From Clostridioides mangenotii TR (GTDB lineage Bacteria > Bacillota > Clostridia > Peptostreptococcales > Peptostreptococcaceae): a stretch of 64,000 nucleotides of DNA. Shown here one piece after another: positions 26,758 to 36,600 of the stretch (position 1 is its first letter; each line of letters begins with the position of its first letter). The stretch lies in assembly GCF_000498755.1 (NCBI RefSeq), contig NZ_AXUS01000019.1:1-64000 (forward strand), written 5' to 3'. A model generated the notes under the pieces. It saw nothing but the letters and a program-made list of their open reading frames with translations, searched no databases and had not been told where the DNA came from. The position numbers and the translations under genes were made by a program.

Positions 26758-27541
26758 CATCTACAGCTATTTTCTTTGCCTTTTTGCTTCCAAATTTAGA
26801 AATAAATATTATTTTATCAATTGGCATAGTATCGCTATCCCTATCTATAGTTTTACAATTTAAAAAATCTCTAATATATTTTTCGTCAACATCTTCCTTT
26901 GATAATACTTGTTTCAATACTTCTTCTAATTCCTCTTTAGTTACATTTTTTGCAATATATTTAATCACTAAAATATTCGCTTTCAAAAATTCCAGCATTT
27001 TTTTCTTATCCAAATTTTTAATTAGGCCGATAGCTGACTCATCTTCCTTTATTGCAATAACCTCTACATTATGTGTAGGTGTATCAATATATCTTAATGC
27101 TACAGAATTTATTTTTACAGCCTCTTCTTCCACGCTTTCATAAGGATCTCTTATATACTTTATTGAATCGTAATTTTTTCTTACAGCTAACAATTGCAAC
27201 TCCTCACTAGGATTTTCAATATATTGGATAGCCCACCCAGCTTGATTTATCGCTAATTTGACGACCTTATCAGTTGGGTTTTTAATATATTCTAAGCTAC
27301 TCCACCCATCGTTTACAACTTTTATCATCATATCTTCTGTGGGGCTATCTATATATTCAATAGCTCTAACATTATTATCTATAGCTAATTCTTGCATCTC
27401 CATAGTTGGATTTTCTATATATTTTAATGCAGTTCCATCTTTTTTAATGGCCGCTATCTTCATCTCATCTGTTGGATTGTATATGGTTTTTATAGTTGAA
27501 GGATTTATTTTTATATTTTCGATAAGTATTGATTCTTCCAT
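26738..27541 (-). CDS. Helical-repeat protein with about eight 23-residue YIxNP repeats (DUF4116-like)
   Basis: Residues 8 to about 180 of the 267-residue protein consist of repeats of roughly 23 residues with the core YIENPTEEMQxLAIxxN (for example TALKYIENPTMEMQELAIDN and AIQYIENPSEELQLLAVRKN). Such repeats resemble DUF4116-type proteins and form stacked helices used for protein binding. The C-terminal 90 residues are a distinct charged helical region. It is the first gene of a likely three-gene operon with the MoxR-like ATPase and VWA protein. It may supply target recognition; this is inference. Confidence 0.65.
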   Translation of the reverse strand: MEESILIENIKINPSTIKTIYNPTDEMKIAAIKKDGTALKYIENPTMEMQELAIDNNVRAIEYIDSPTEDMMIKVVNDGWSSLEYIKNPTDKVVKLAINQAGWAIQYIENPSEELQLLAVRKNYDSIKYIRDPYESVEEEAVKINSVALRYIDTPTHNVEVIAIKEDESAIGLIKNLDKKKMLEFLKANILVIKYIAKNVTKEELEEVLKQVLSKEDVDEKYIRDFLNCKTIDRDSDTMPIDKIIFISKFGSKKAKKIAVDEKLKFI

Positions 27542-27703
27542 TGTTCCCCTCCGTATCTATTATTTTTATTACTTATTATATAAATATACTTTTTATATGG
27601 ATTTAAACATAATTATAACAAAATCCCCATAGCTATAATAGCTTTTAGATTTTGACAATTATATGAATTCAATTTATATAGTTGATTAAATTAGTGTTAA
27701 AAA

Positions 27704-27750
27704 ATAAAAAAAGATGTACACCTAGAGCAAAATCTCTAGATGTACATCTT
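27704..27750 (-). terminator. Terminator of the megL-nhaC operon
   Basis: A long stem (GATGTACA with CTAGAG inside) followed on the minus strand by seven T residues lies about 95 bp past the antiporter stop. The rest of 27542-27842 shows only AT-rich sequence. Confidence 0.85.
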
Positions 27751-27842
27751 TTCTATGTATATTCATATATAACATTTAAAACTAAAGATATTAAATTACC
27801 AAAAAAGTTTTCCTATATAAAAAAATATAAACTTACTCTATA

Positions 27843-29201
27843 TTAACTTATAGTCTTTTCTCGTTTATCGACTTTTCTCTTCGCAATTAACTCAGGGAAA
27901 TCAATAGTAATAGAAATAATACCGAAAATAAGTAGGAATAATGGATAGTGTAGATATTTGATTATGGAAACTGATGAAACGCCTGCTATCCCTACTGCTG
28001 TAAGTATTTGAGCACCATATGGTATCATACATTGCCAACAAGAAGCGAATATATCTAAAATACTGGCTATTTTTCTTGGATCTAGATCGTATTCTTCACC
28101 TATATCTTTAGCTAAAGGCCCTGCTGTGATGATTGTAATAGTGTTATTTGCGGTACAAAGATCGATAATACTTGATAAAATAGCTATACCAAATTTTGCG
28201 CCTCTCTTACTTTTGATTTTGCTAGTTACGTAATTAAGAATAAAGTCCATACCGCCGTTGTGTTTAATTAATCCAATAACTCCCCCTACTACTAAAACTA
28301 GTAGACATAGCTCTTGCATTCCTGCCATCCCTTTAGATATAGATTCAATAAATCCCCACATGCTTAGAGAATTTGTAAAGAATCCTATAACACCAGCGAA
28401 TACTATTCCTACACCTAGTAACATGAAAACGTTAAGTCCTGCCAATGCTCCAACTAATACACCTAGATATGGTAAAACTTTAACTACTTGGAAAGGATGA
28501 CTTTCACCTGGAACGGTTTGAACACCTGAAGTCATCACTAGAATTATTATAAGACTTAAAAGTGCAGCAGGTAGTACGACAAAGAAGTTTTTTATAACCT
28601 TGTCCTTCATTTGACAACCTTGAGTACTTGCAGCCGCAATAGTAGTGTCTGAAATCATAGATAAATTATCACCTACCATTGCTCCACCAACTATGATTGC
28701 TACTAAGAACTCCAATGGTATTCCCGTCTTTTGAGCTATTCCTATACCTATTGGCGTCAATGCAGAAACAGTACCAACCGATGTTCCCATAGATATGGAT
28801 ATAAAACATACAACTAGAAAAAGTCCAGCTACTAATAAATTTGGCGGAAGGACAGATAAACTCATGTTTACTGTTGAGTCTACAGCTCCCATTGATGCTG
28901 CAACACTTCCAAAAGCGCCTGCTAATAAAAATATGACCAACATAATAACTATATTGCTATCTCCAGCGCCTTTACAAAAAACATCCATTTTAGTATCGAA
29001 AGAGTCTTTTTTTCCTTTGGGATTTATCATAAAAGCAACTGCTGCAGCCACTATAAAGGCTATTAAAGCTGGCATTTTATAAAAATCACCAGTTGCTATA
29101 CCGCAACCCATAAATAGTAATAAAAAGACAGCAATCGGAGCAAGTGCAATTGCATTGCCTTTACTTATTTCGTTACCTGCTTCTTTATTCGATTCTTGCA
29201 T
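27843..29201 (-). CDS. NhaC family Na+/H+ (or amino-acid/organic-acid) antiporter
   Basis: The 452-residue protein has about 11-12 membrane segments with the family hallmarks SISMGTSVGTVSALTPIGIGIA and VGGAMVGDNLSMISDTTIAAASTQGC. The latter holds the conserved acidic residues of the NhaC superfamily. Members exchange Na+ for H+, or organic ions (MleN). It lies downstream of methionine gamma-lyase in one operon, so a role in methionine uptake or 2-oxobutyrate/thiol export is possible. Specificity cannot be read from the sequence. Confidence 0.83.
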   Translation of the reverse strand: MQESNKEAGNEISKGNAIALAPIAVFLLLFMGCGIATGDFYKMPALIAFIVAAAVAFMINPKGKKDSFDTKMDVFCKGAGDSNIVIMLVIFLLAGAFGSVAASMGAVDSTVNMSLSVLPPNLLVAGLFLVVCFISISMGTSVGTVSALTPIGIGIAQKTGIPLEFLVAIIVGGAMVGDNLSMISDTTIAAASTQGCQMKDKVIKNFFVVLPAALLSLIIILVMTSGVQTVPGESHPFQVVKVLPYLGVLVGALAGLNVFMLLGVGIVFAGVIGFFTNSLSMWGFIESISKGMAGMQELCLLVLVVGGVIGLIKHNGGMDFILNYVTSKIKSKRGAKFGIAILSSIIDLCTANNTITIITAGPLAKDIGEEYDLDPRKIASILDIFASCWQCMIPYGAQILTAVGIAGVSSVSIIKYLHYPLFLLIFGIISITIDFPELIAKRKVDKREKTIS

Positions 29202-29237
29202 AATTTTGGTCTCCTTTTAAATTTTATGTACAGTAAA

Positions 29238-29270
29238 GGAGAAGATATTGATTCAAAAACATCTTCTCCC
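29238..29270 (-). terminator. Hairpin between megL and the antiporter gene
   Basis: The 9-bp stem GGAGAAGAT/ATCTTCTCC is followed on the minus strand by TTTACTG. With this weak T tail it may let only part of the transcripts enter the antiporter gene. Confidence 0.55.
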
Positions 29271-29313
29271 CTTATTATTTTTTAAAGGTAGTTTGTATGG
29301 GTGTTTCTAATTT

Positions 29314-30507
29314 CTATAATCTATCAAGACCTTGTTTTAAGTCTGCTATTATATCTTCTGGATCTTCAAGACCAACAGATATTCTTATTAAACCTTCTGA
29401 TATACCAGCTTCAGCTCTTTCTTCTGGAGTGTAAGGAGAGTGAGTCATTGAAGCAGGATGTTGAATTAATGTTTCACAATCACCTAAACTAACGGCTAAT
29501 GTACATAATTCTAAAGAATTTAATAGTTTTTTACCAGCTTCTAATCCGCCCTTAACTTCGAATGCTATCATTCCACCTGGTTTATCCATTTGTTTTTGAG
29601 CTAATTCATATTGAGGAAAGCTTTTTAAACCTGGATAATTGACTTGAGTTACATTTTCATTGCTTTCTAAGAATTCGGCAACTACCATTGCACTTGCGCA
29701 ATGTCTGTCCATTCTTACTTGAAGCGTTTTCATACCTCTAATTATTAAGTATGCATCAAATGGGCTTAATACAGAACCTGTCATATCTTTGATTCCGAAT
29801 AATCTTACTTGAGTTATAAAATCTAATTTACCAGCAACGAACCCAGCTACAACATCACCGTGTCCATTTAAATATTTAGTAGCAGAGTGAACAACAACAT
29901 CAGCACCTAATTCTAATGGTCTTTGTAGGTAAGGAGTGCAGAATGTATTATCAACAAATACCATACAACCTTCTACACTGTGAGCAACTTCAGATACAGC
30001 TTCGATATCTATTAATTTTAAATCAGGGTTTGCAGGTGTTTCTAAATAAACAACTTTTGTATTTGATTTCATTGCAGCTTTAACTTCCTCTAAATTCGAA
30101 GCATCTACAAATGATACCTCTATTCCATATCTGCTGATTCCGTGATTAAACATAGCATATGTACAACCGTATAAAGTTTTACTTGCTACAACATGATCCC
30201 CAGCTTTAAGCGCAGACCATAATGCAGAAGTTATAGCACCCATTCCAGAAGCTGTTGAAACACAAGCTTCCGCACCTTCAAGTAACGCAACTTTGTCTTC
30301 AAGTTGAGTATTAGTTGGGTTACCTAATCTTGAATATATATATCCGCCTTCTTCAAGAGCAAATCTTCTTCCTCCTTGTTCAGCACTATCAAACACGAAT
30401 GTAGAAGTTTGGAAAATAGGAGTAGTTAAAGCTCCTGTTCTTGTATCTCTTTCATATCCACCGTGTACAGTTTTTGTTCCAAATTTAGCGTTTTTTAAGT
30501 TTTCCAT
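29314..30507 (-). CDS. megL: Methionine gamma-lyase (PLP-dependent)
   Basis: The 397-residue enzyme belongs to the Cys/Met metabolism gamma family. It has the PLP lysine K211 in [15 protein letters not shown], the phosphate-binding residues in SGMGAI (87-92), and the signature cysteine C115 in LYGCTYAMF. That cysteine distinguishes methionine gamma-lyase from cystathionine enzymes. It splits methionine into methanethiol, 2-oxobutyrate and ammonia. An AGGAGG site precedes the ATG. A sigma-54 promoter lies about 30 bases upstream of the leader, and a TyrR-like activator gene is adjacent. Confidence 0.88.
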   Translation of the reverse strand: MENLKNAKFGTKTVHGGYERDTRTGALTTPIFQTSTFVFDSAEQGGRRFALEEGGYIYSRLGNPTNTQLEDKVALLEGAEACVSTASGMGAITSALWSALKAGDHVVASKTLYGCTYAMFNHGISRYGIEVSFVDASNLEEVKAAMKSNTKVVYLETPANPDLKLIDIEAVSEVAHSVEGCMVFVDNTFCTPYLQRPLELGADVVVHSATKYLNGHGDVVAGFVAGKLDFITQVRLFGIKDMTGSVLSPFDAYLIIRGMKTLQVRMDRHCASAMVVAEFLESNENVTQVNYPGLKSFPQYELAQKQMDKPGGMIAFEVKGGLEAGKKLLNSLELCTLAVSLGDCETLIQHPASMTHSPYTPEERAEAGISEGLIRISVGLEDPEDIIADLKQGLDRL

Positions 30508-30549
30508 TTTTAATTCCTCCTAATATTTTATTTACGCTATTATATAAGA

Positions 30550-30563
30550 GCAATTCTCATACC
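30550..30563 (-). promoter_or_regulatory. Sigma-54 (-24/-12) promoter of megL
   Basis: The minus strand reads TGGTATG-N4-TTGCT. The GG doublet at 30562-30563 and the GC doublet at 30550-30551 are exactly 12 bp apart. This matches the consensus TGGYAYR-N4-TTGCW. Transcription would start near 30538, giving a leader of about 30 bases. Confidence 0.8.
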
Positions 30564-30676
30564 AACTTTAGATTTTTACACAGAAAAATATTTTTTAACG
30601 AATACATTGATAAAGCTCCACTTACCGAAACGTTTTCTCAATTATAATAGAACTTTATTTTTAATTAAATTCACAC

Positions 30677-30746
30677 TGTAAATTAATGTTTACATTTTCT
30701 ATTTTTATCGTAAACTTTACTTTACAGTAGTAAATGTTTATTTACG
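30677..30746 (-). promoter_or_regulatory. Three TyrR-type boxes (upstream activator sites)
   Basis: The sites at 30677-30694 (TGTAAA-N6-TTTACA, a perfect TyrR box), 30709-30726 (CGTAAA-N6-TTTACA) and 30729-30746 (AGTAAA-N6-TTTACG) lie 115-185 bp upstream of the -24/-12 promoter. This is a normal distance for an enhancer-binding protein. Confidence 0.75.
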
Positions 30747-30807
30747 CATTTTTTACAATTAATACTATCTATCTACTTTTTTATTCATATATTTACCTAT
30801 TTAGACA

Positions 30808-32382
30808 CTATGCATTTATTTCCTTAATATTGTACTTTTTAACCTTATTCATTACAGCAGTATGTGATATACCGAGTATTTTGGCACTTTCTCTATAACT
30901 TTTTTCGGTATTATATACCTTATTAATTATTTCTTTTTCATAATTCTCCATTTCTTCTTTTAATGATTTCGGCTCTATCTTCTCTTTTTCAACAAAATTG
31001 TTTACAATATCCTCATTTTTGCAAATCGAATCGATAACAATATCCTGAGACGTTAAAATATCACCATTACATAAATTCATAGACCTCTCAACTAAGTTTT
31101 GAAGTTCCCTTACATTGCCTGGCCACTCATAACACATTAGCTCATCTATAAATTCTTTTTTAAATCCTTTTATATCTTTTTTTAATTTCTTATTAAGTTT
31201 ATTTATAAAGAATTGAACTAATATAGGTATATCTTCTAATCTCTCTTTTAAACTAGGTATCTTTATTGGGATTACATTTAATCTATAATATAAATCCTCT
31301 CTAAACTCTCCATCTTTTATCATCTGCTCAAGATTTTTATGAGTAGCCGCAATTACTCTAACATCTATTTTTTCTTCCTTGCTACTTCCGATTTTTCTTA
31401 TCTTACCTTCTTGGAGAACTCTGAGTAGTTTTGCTTGAATAAACATTGATAACTCTCCAATTTCATCTAAAAATATAGTTCCACAATTAGCTTCTTTAAA
31501 TAGTCCTTCTTTACCATTTTGAATTGCTCCTGTAAAACTTCCTTTTTCATAACCGAATAACTCACTTTCTAACAGATTTTCGGGTAGAGCCGCACAGTTA
31601 ATGGCTACAAATCTTTTATCTTTTCTATCGCTTAAATTGTGTATTGCATTTGCAAATAGCTCTTTGCCAGTACCGCTATCTCCTCTCAATAAGACAGTTG
31701 AGTCGCTATTAGCTATTGCAGCTGTTACTTTTTTTACATTTTCTATACTTTTACTATTTCCTATAATATCTTTAAAAGGTCCATCATTATTTGTATTTAT
31801 TATTTTCACAAGCTGTCTAGCTTTATTAACGTCTTTTATAGAAACGACTGCGCCTACTGACTCATTATAATCGTTAGTTATTCTTCTACCTGTAGTTATA
31901 TAATTACTTGCAGTATTATTATGTAGTAAACTAGCCTTAATATTATCGTATTCTATACCTTTGTTTACTAGATTTATAATCGCATCGTCTTTACCTAAAA
32001 TATCTCTAATATCTACTCCGATTACATCTTCTTTCTTATAGTTGAATAGTTCTTGGCAGTAATTATTAAATATATTTATTTTAAAATCTTTATCTATTGA
32101 TATAATTCCTTCATCCACAGAGTTAATAACAGCAAGAAGTTGTTGTTCATTTTTTTCATACGATAACAACTGTACTTCATTTACCGATATTACATCATCT
32201 ATATTGCAAATAGCTTCTTTTAATATTTCTTTAGTTTTGGTATCAATCTCATCTATTTTTACACAAACCTTTTTCGGAAAAACTTCCATAGATATTAAGT
32301 CTATTTTCTTGTTATAAAGCTTGTACAATATTTCAGTAGTGATACCAAATCGATTTTCAGTATTTATTTCGAGTCTAATCAT
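30808..32382 (-). CDS. TyrR-like sigma-54-dependent transcriptional activator (ACT-PAS-AAA+-HTH)
   Basis: The 524-residue protein has an N-terminal ACT domain (1-72; [18 protein letters not shown]), a PAS domain (about 80-185) and a sigma-54 AAA+ domain with Walker A GDSGTGKE near residue 235. GSFTGA replaces the usual GAFTGA loop, and a Fis-type helix-turn-helix closes the protein ([22 protein letters not shown]). This order is that of TyrR. ACT domains bind amino acids, so methionine or an aromatic acid may be the signal. The adjacent sigma-54 promoter with TyrR boxes makes megL the obvious target. Confidence 0.87.
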   Translation of the reverse strand: MIRLEINTENRFGITTEILYKLYNKKIDLISMEVFPKKVCVKIDEIDTKTKEILKEAICNIDDVISVNEVQLLSYEKNEQQLLAVINSVDEGIISIDKDFKINIFNNYCQELFNYKKEDVIGVDIRDILGKDDAIINLVNKGIEYDNIKASLLHNNTASNYITTGRRITNDYNESVGAVVSIKDVNKARQLVKIINTNNDGPFKDIIGNSKSIENVKKVTAAIANSDSTVLLRGDSGTGKELFANAIHNLSDRKDKRFVAINCAALPENLLESELFGYEKGSFTGAIQNGKEGLFKEANCGTIFLDEIGELSMFIQAKLLRVLQEGKIRKIGSSKEEKIDVRVIAATHKNLEQMIKDGEFREDLYYRLNVIPIKIPSLKERLEDIPILVQFFINKLNKKLKKDIKGFKKEFIDELMCYEWPGNVRELQNLVERSMNLCNGDILTSQDIVIDSICKNEDIVNNFVEKEKIEPKSLKEEMENYEKEIINKVYNTEKSYRESAKILGISHTAVMNKVKKYNIKEINA

Positions 32383-32520
32383 ACAATCTTCTCCTCTATT
32401 ATTAAAAGTCGTTGCCCTTTACAGTATCATTATATTGTATTAAAATTATTAAATCTAGTTTATGACCTTCATATTTTAAATTCCTATAATACATAATTAA
32501 TTTAAGGGAATTACCTATAC

Positions 32521-32558
32521 AAAAAAGTACTCCTTTTCTATTCTAGACAGGAGTACTC
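32521..32558 (-). terminator. Terminator of the alanine symporter gene
   Basis: The perfect 9-bp stem AGTACTCCT/AGGAGTACT is followed on the minus strand by six T residues, about 30 bp past the symporter stop. Confidence 0.88.
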
Positions 32559-32584
32559 TATATTCATATTATTATTATATATTA

Positions 32585-33988
32585 TTAAGCTGTAGGTCTT
32601 TTCTTTTTACCTTTAGAACTTATTCCACCATTTACCTTAATATAATCATTATGTACAGCCTTAACAGTTCCAGTAAGAGCAAGCAATGCAATTAAATTGG
32701 GAATTACCATAAGTCCATTGAACATATCTGACATTGTCCATACAATAGAGACTTCTCCCAGTGTTCCAAGTAATACACAAACACACACTAATACTGCATA
32801 TACCTTAACAGACTTTGCTCCAAATAAATATTTTATATTTGCCTCTCCAAAGAAATACCACCCAATTATAGTAGAAAAAGCAAAGAAGAACATACAAATA
32901 GCTATAAAAATATCCCCAAACTTACCAAACACTGACGAGAATCCCGCTTGAGTAAGTGCAGTACCTATAAGAGAAGCATCTGGAGTCACAGAACGAGTCG
33001 TAATAATAACTAAAGCTGTTAAATTTAATATAACAAAAGTATCAATAAATACCCCCATCATTGCAACAAATCCTTGTTCTGATGGATAATCAACCTTCGC
33101 CACTGCATGTGCATGAGGTGTAGAACCCATACCAGCTTCATTTGAGAATAATCCACGAGCTACACCTTTACTCATAGCCTTTTGAATAGTAGCTCCAACA
33201 ACCCCACCTGCAATTGACTGAGGTGCAAATGCTCCTACAAATATTTCTTGGAATGCCAAAGGTATGTTTTTGTAGTTTGCAAAAATAACAATTAAAGCTC
33301 CTATAATATAAAATAATGCCATAATAGGTACGATTGTTTCTGTAACTTTAGCTATTCTTGCAATTCCACCAGAAAATACTATATATGCTAAGACTGCTAA
33401 TACAACACCAACTAAAAGTGGATTTAAACCAAAAGCAATATCAAACGCAGCCGCAATTGAATTTGATTGTACTGCATTCCCCATAAATCCTAAGGCAAGT
33501 ATAATAAATACTGCAAAAAAACCTGCTAAAATTTTACCAAATTTCCCTTTAAATGCTCCCTGTATGTAATAAACAGGGCCACCTGTTACTGTGTTATCTT
33601 CACCGATTTGCTTATACTTTTGTGCCATTGTAGCTTCTGCATAAATTGTCGCCATACCGAAAAATGCACTGATCCACATCCAAAATATAGCTCCAGGTCC
33701 TCCGACTGCAATTGCTGTAGCTGCACCCGCCAAGTTCCCAGTACCTACTTGAGCTGCCACTGCAGTAGCTAATGATTGAAATTGTGTCATTCCCTCTGCG
33801 CCAGCTTTTTCACTCTTTTTGAACAAACCTCCAAAAGTTCTTCTAAATCCTTCTCCAAAACCTCTAATTTGAATAAATTTTAATTGAAATGTATACCAGA
33901 CACCCGTTCCAACAAGTAAAAATAGTAGGATATTTTTATCCCATAAGATACCATTTACTGCATTTACAATTTTCGTTAGTACTTCCAT
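32585..33988 (-). CDS. Alanine/glycine:cation symporter (AGCS family)
   Basis: The 467-residue protein has about 11 membrane segments and clear AGCS landmarks: FQSLATAVAAQVGTGNLAGAATAI, AIFWMWISAFFGMATIYAEA, and GVARGLFSNEAGMGSTPHAHA. It imports alanine or glycine with Na+. A GGAGG site precedes the ATG. A sigma-A promoter lies about 260 bp upstream, giving an unusually long leader. It has its own terminator and is probably monocistronic. Confidence 0.9.
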   Translation of the reverse strand: MEVLTKIVNAVNGILWDKNILLFLLVGTGVWYTFQLKFIQIRGFGEGFRRTFGGLFKKSEKAGAEGMTQFQSLATAVAAQVGTGNLAGAATAIAVGGPGAIFWMWISAFFGMATIYAEATMAQKYKQIGEDNTVTGGPVYYIQGAFKGKFGKILAGFFAVFIILALGFMGNAVQSNSIAAAFDIAFGLNPLLVGVVLAVLAYIVFSGGIARIAKVTETIVPIMALFYIIGALIVIFANYKNIPLAFQEIFVGAFAPQSIAGGVVGATIQKAMSKGVARGLFSNEAGMGSTPHAHAVAKVDYPSEQGFVAMMGVFIDTFVILNLTALVIITTRSVTPDASLIGTALTQAGFSSVFGKFGDIFIAICMFFFAFSTIIGWYFFGEANIKYLFGAKSVKVYAVLVCVCVLLGTLGEVSIVWTMSDMFNGLMVIPNLIALLALTGTVKAVHNDYIKVNGGISSKGKKKRPTA

Positions 33989-34247
33989 TACAAACGCCTC
34001 CTTGTTATTGAATTTAGTTCCTCTGAGTTTTGTTTAAGTACCCAGCATGACTTAAATTTATATCAAAGAATTTTCAACTTATATAGAAAACTCTGCGATA
34101 AATAAAAACTAATATTCTATAACTTAATGGACTACTTTGATGAGTTTCCTTATGAAGCTAAGCCTAAGTTACTCTAAGATGTGACTTTGTGATTATTTTT
34201 AGAAATGATATTATTAAAAATTGTTAAATAATTTACATGTTATTAAC
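33989..34247 (-). other. Long untranslated leader of the alanine symporter gene
   Basis: About 250 bases lie between the predicted start of transcription and the ATG. They contain several short complementary segments (for example near 34021-34050). I could not match them to a glycine, lysine or T-box element, and no peptide with a ribosome binding site was seen. Confidence 0.35.
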
Positions 34248-34276
34248 ATTGTATACACTTTTATCTATATATTCAA
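34248..34276 (-). promoter_or_regulatory. Sigma-A promoter of the alanine symporter gene
   Basis: On the minus strand TTGAAT (34271-34276) and TACAAT (34248-34253) are 17 bp apart. The rest of the 33989-34699 gap is AT-rich; a 66-codon frame there lacks a ribosome binding site. Confidence 0.55.
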
Positions 34277-34699
34277 TACAAATATAGATAATACCTATAT
34301 TTAAAATATTCGGAAAATATTCCATAAGGTTTTTTATGGTATCCAACTTTATATTTTGCTAAAATATATAGGTACTCCTTTTATAGCGTTTTTAGTTCTT
34401 CTAATATGCCTGCTATACGCCAACTAGTATTTGGTATTTGTTACACATCGTATATGTGCGTTATTTTGCTTTATATAATATATAAAATATATATCTACAA
34501 ATATATCGACTCTTAACAGTATTGATAATTAATATTTTTTTATTGATTTTCGATATTTTTTTATTGTTTTTTGTCAAATAACATGTTAATATATGTTTAG
34601 TAAACAAAATGGAGGTTACAATATTAAAAATAGAAGTATTAAACAAATAAATGTTAAGCAAAGAATAAAATATTCTACAGGGAAAGTTGAGGTAACATT

Positions 34700-35188
34700 A
34701 TGAAAAAAGACTTAGGTTTAAAAATATTAGATAAAATTGTTTTGGTAGGAATTATTTTAACTATATTATTGCTTGTAGCGACACCGTTAATACTAACTGC
34801 TTACTTTAAATCTGGATTGGGAATAGTTGGAAGTAATATGCCAATGAATATATCAATAGGAATATATATTTGTGCTGCTCCCTATCTTATAGCATTATTT
34901 AATTTAAAGCGTTTATGCAAGATAATATCATCGGAGCAAATATTTTCAAGAGAAATACCTAGATATTTAAAACAAATATCATTTTGGTCCTTTAGTGAAA
35001 TTTTAATATTTAATATTATTCAAATATCATTATATTTCATTTTTGATATATACTTATATGGGCTAACTGTTATGTCATCGATTGTAGTTTCATTTGTTTC
35101 TTTAGCAATAGGATTTTTATGTTTTGTTTTAGCTAAATTCTACGAAACAGCAATAGAGATAAAAGAAGAAAATGATCATACTATATAA
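34700..35188 (+). CDS. DUF2975 family membrane protein
   Basis: The 162-residue protein has four hydrophobic segments (about 12-35, 48-68, 90-115, 122-148) and the DUF2975-like IFSREIPRYLKQISFWSFSE segment. Members usually sit beside a small Cro/C1-type regulator, but none follows here; the next signal is a terminator. A GTTGAGG site lies before the ATG. The function is unknown. Confidence 0.62.
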   Translation: MKKDLGLKILDKIVLVGIILTILLLVATPLILTAYFKSGLGIVGSNMPMNISIGIYICAAPYLIALFNLKRLCKIISSEQIFSREIPRYLKQISFWSFSEILIFNIIQISLYFIFDIYLYGLTVMSSIVVSFVSLAIGFLCFVLAKFYETAIEIKEENDHTI

Positions 35189-35193
35189 TAGGT

Positions 35194-35234
35194 AAAAGCC
35201 AATTTCTACATTATTTATAGAAATTGGCTTTTTA
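35194..35234 (+). terminator. Terminator after the DUF2975 gene
   Basis: The 15-bp perfect stem AAAAGCCAATTTCTA and its complement, with a seven-base loop, is followed by a T run. Confidence 0.88.
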
Positions 35235-35299
35235 ATTGGAATAATTCAGAGCGTGAATTTTAATGCCTTCTTGAATCATCATTTAATATTCATTAATCA

Positions 35300-36138
35300 T
35301 TACTTAATATTCATTTGCAATTTATAATCTTCTAGTGACATATCCCCTCTAACAAATTTATTTTCTAGTAACGTGCTCTTTTCAGTTTTTGTTAAAGTCC
35401 TTTCACTCTCGATATTAATTGCATCTTCTTCACCTTCCAAAGGTTCTAAGACATGATGAAGTTTATCATAGGAATCAAAATATCGAACGCCAAATATTCT
35501 TTGTGAAACTGCATTTAAATGTATGCCATCTGGATTAGGTGTTAAACCAGATGCTGTTACAAAATAACAATTCTCCTGAGTGTTAGCAAATTTCTTAAGT
35601 TCCTGATCGACTTCGATGTGTTCAGTGAAATACTCACCTAGCCAACCATTTCTTAAATAATCTCCAATTCCACCTATAATAATTGGTATATCTGATCCAT
35701 TAAGTTCGCGGCGAAATGCCTCGACAATTTTTACAAACTTTTCATGATAAAGTTTATAATTTCCTGAAGAACATTCATTTTCACCCTGATGCCAGAGAAT
35801 TGCTTCCAATTTACTGCTTTTTTGAGCTAGTTTTGCTTGAAATATAGCATGTTCAAATATCGGTCCATCCACTGCCCAGTCATCTAGCTTGAAGCACCTT
35901 CAGCACAAGGTATTAACCCAATATCTTCATTTTCATTTTTTCTACACCACGCTGCTGCAAAAGAAGCAGAAGGTCCGATGCCCGCATATGGACGATCGTA
36001 GTTTATTGGCTCCGACATGATTTGCCATCTCCCATTGCGTATCACTTTTATACGTTCGTTGCAAATTAGCGGAACATCTTTTAAAAATCCACGGCCGGCC
36101 ATATTTGATTGACCAACCAGTAAGAAAGAATGTATCAT
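35300..36138 (-). CDS. Sialate O-acetylesterase-like SGNH esterase (SASA/DUF303; frameshifted near 35886)
   Basis: The N-terminal frame (36138 to 35884) has the nucleophile block LLVGQSNMAGRG and ends CAEGASS. The second frame resumes LDDWAVDGPIFEHAIFQAKL and carries the oxyanion motif ILWHQGENECS and the catalytic end NPDGIHLNAVSQR. Together these form a complete carbohydrate esterase of the SASA family, which removes acetyl groups from sugars. The frames join (GASSLDDW) if one T is added at 35886, giving about 279 residues. AAGGAGG precedes the ATG. No signal peptide is visible, so it is probably cytoplasmic. Confidence 0.78.
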
Positions 36139-36269
36139 AATTTTTTAACCTCCTTATATATGTCAAGTACGATCATAAACTATGTTTTGATGTTTATATC
36201 ATAACCTAATATACTCTTCAAAATACTTTTGCGATAGCCCTGAAAATAGTTATAATTGTTTTTTCCTAT

Positions 36270-36302
36270 AAAAAAATACTCTACCAAAATGGTAAAGTAC
36301 CT
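36270..36302 (-). terminator. Terminator of the CD3324-type gene
   Basis: The stem TACTTTACC/GGTAGAGTA with a five-base loop is followed on the minus strand by seven T residues. Confidence 0.82.
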
Positions 36303-36305
36303 CTC

Positions 36306-36563
36306 TCATCTTTTTACTATTTTTCTTACTGAATCATATGATAAACAATACTTTTTGGCAATTTCCGTTATCGAAATGCCACTTTCGTATTGATAGATTA
36401 TCTCACTATTTCGTTTGTTATAATAATCTCTTGAACCGCTATTTTCTCCCCATTTCTGCTTTACACCAGCTATGGGAATATACAGTAGCTCACCATTTAC
36501 ATATTTCAGAATCTCGTTTAATAGTTCTTCTGGAAGCACGTCTGCCGCGTTAATATATTTCAT
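36306..36563 (-). CDS. CD3324 family small helix-turn-helix protein
   Basis: The 85-residue protein matches the CD3324 pattern: MKYINAADVLPEELLNEILKY, GELLYIPIAG, KQKWGENSGSRDYYNKRNSEI and a C-terminal helix-turn-helix GISITEIAKKYCLSYDSVRKIV. It is a presumed small DNA-binding regulator of unknown target. AAAGGGG precedes the ATG. A long imperfect hairpin lies just upstream in the leader. Confidence 0.75.
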   Translation of the reverse strand: MKYINAADVLPEELLNEILKYVNGELLYIPIAGVKQKWGENSGSRDYYNKRNSEIIYQYESGISITEIAKKYCLSYDSVRKIVKR

Positions 36564-36600
36564 AACTCTACCCCTTTACTTAATAAATAGTTAAATAAAG

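Noticed and set aside
33989-34350. Second sigma-54 promoter before the alanine symporter
   Set aside because: No GG/GC doublets with 12-bp spacing were found; a sigma-A promoter fits better.
34461-34661. 66-codon minus-strand frame
   Set aside because: It is very AT-rich and low in complexity, lacks a ribosome binding site and lies in the likely promoter region of the DUF2975 gene.
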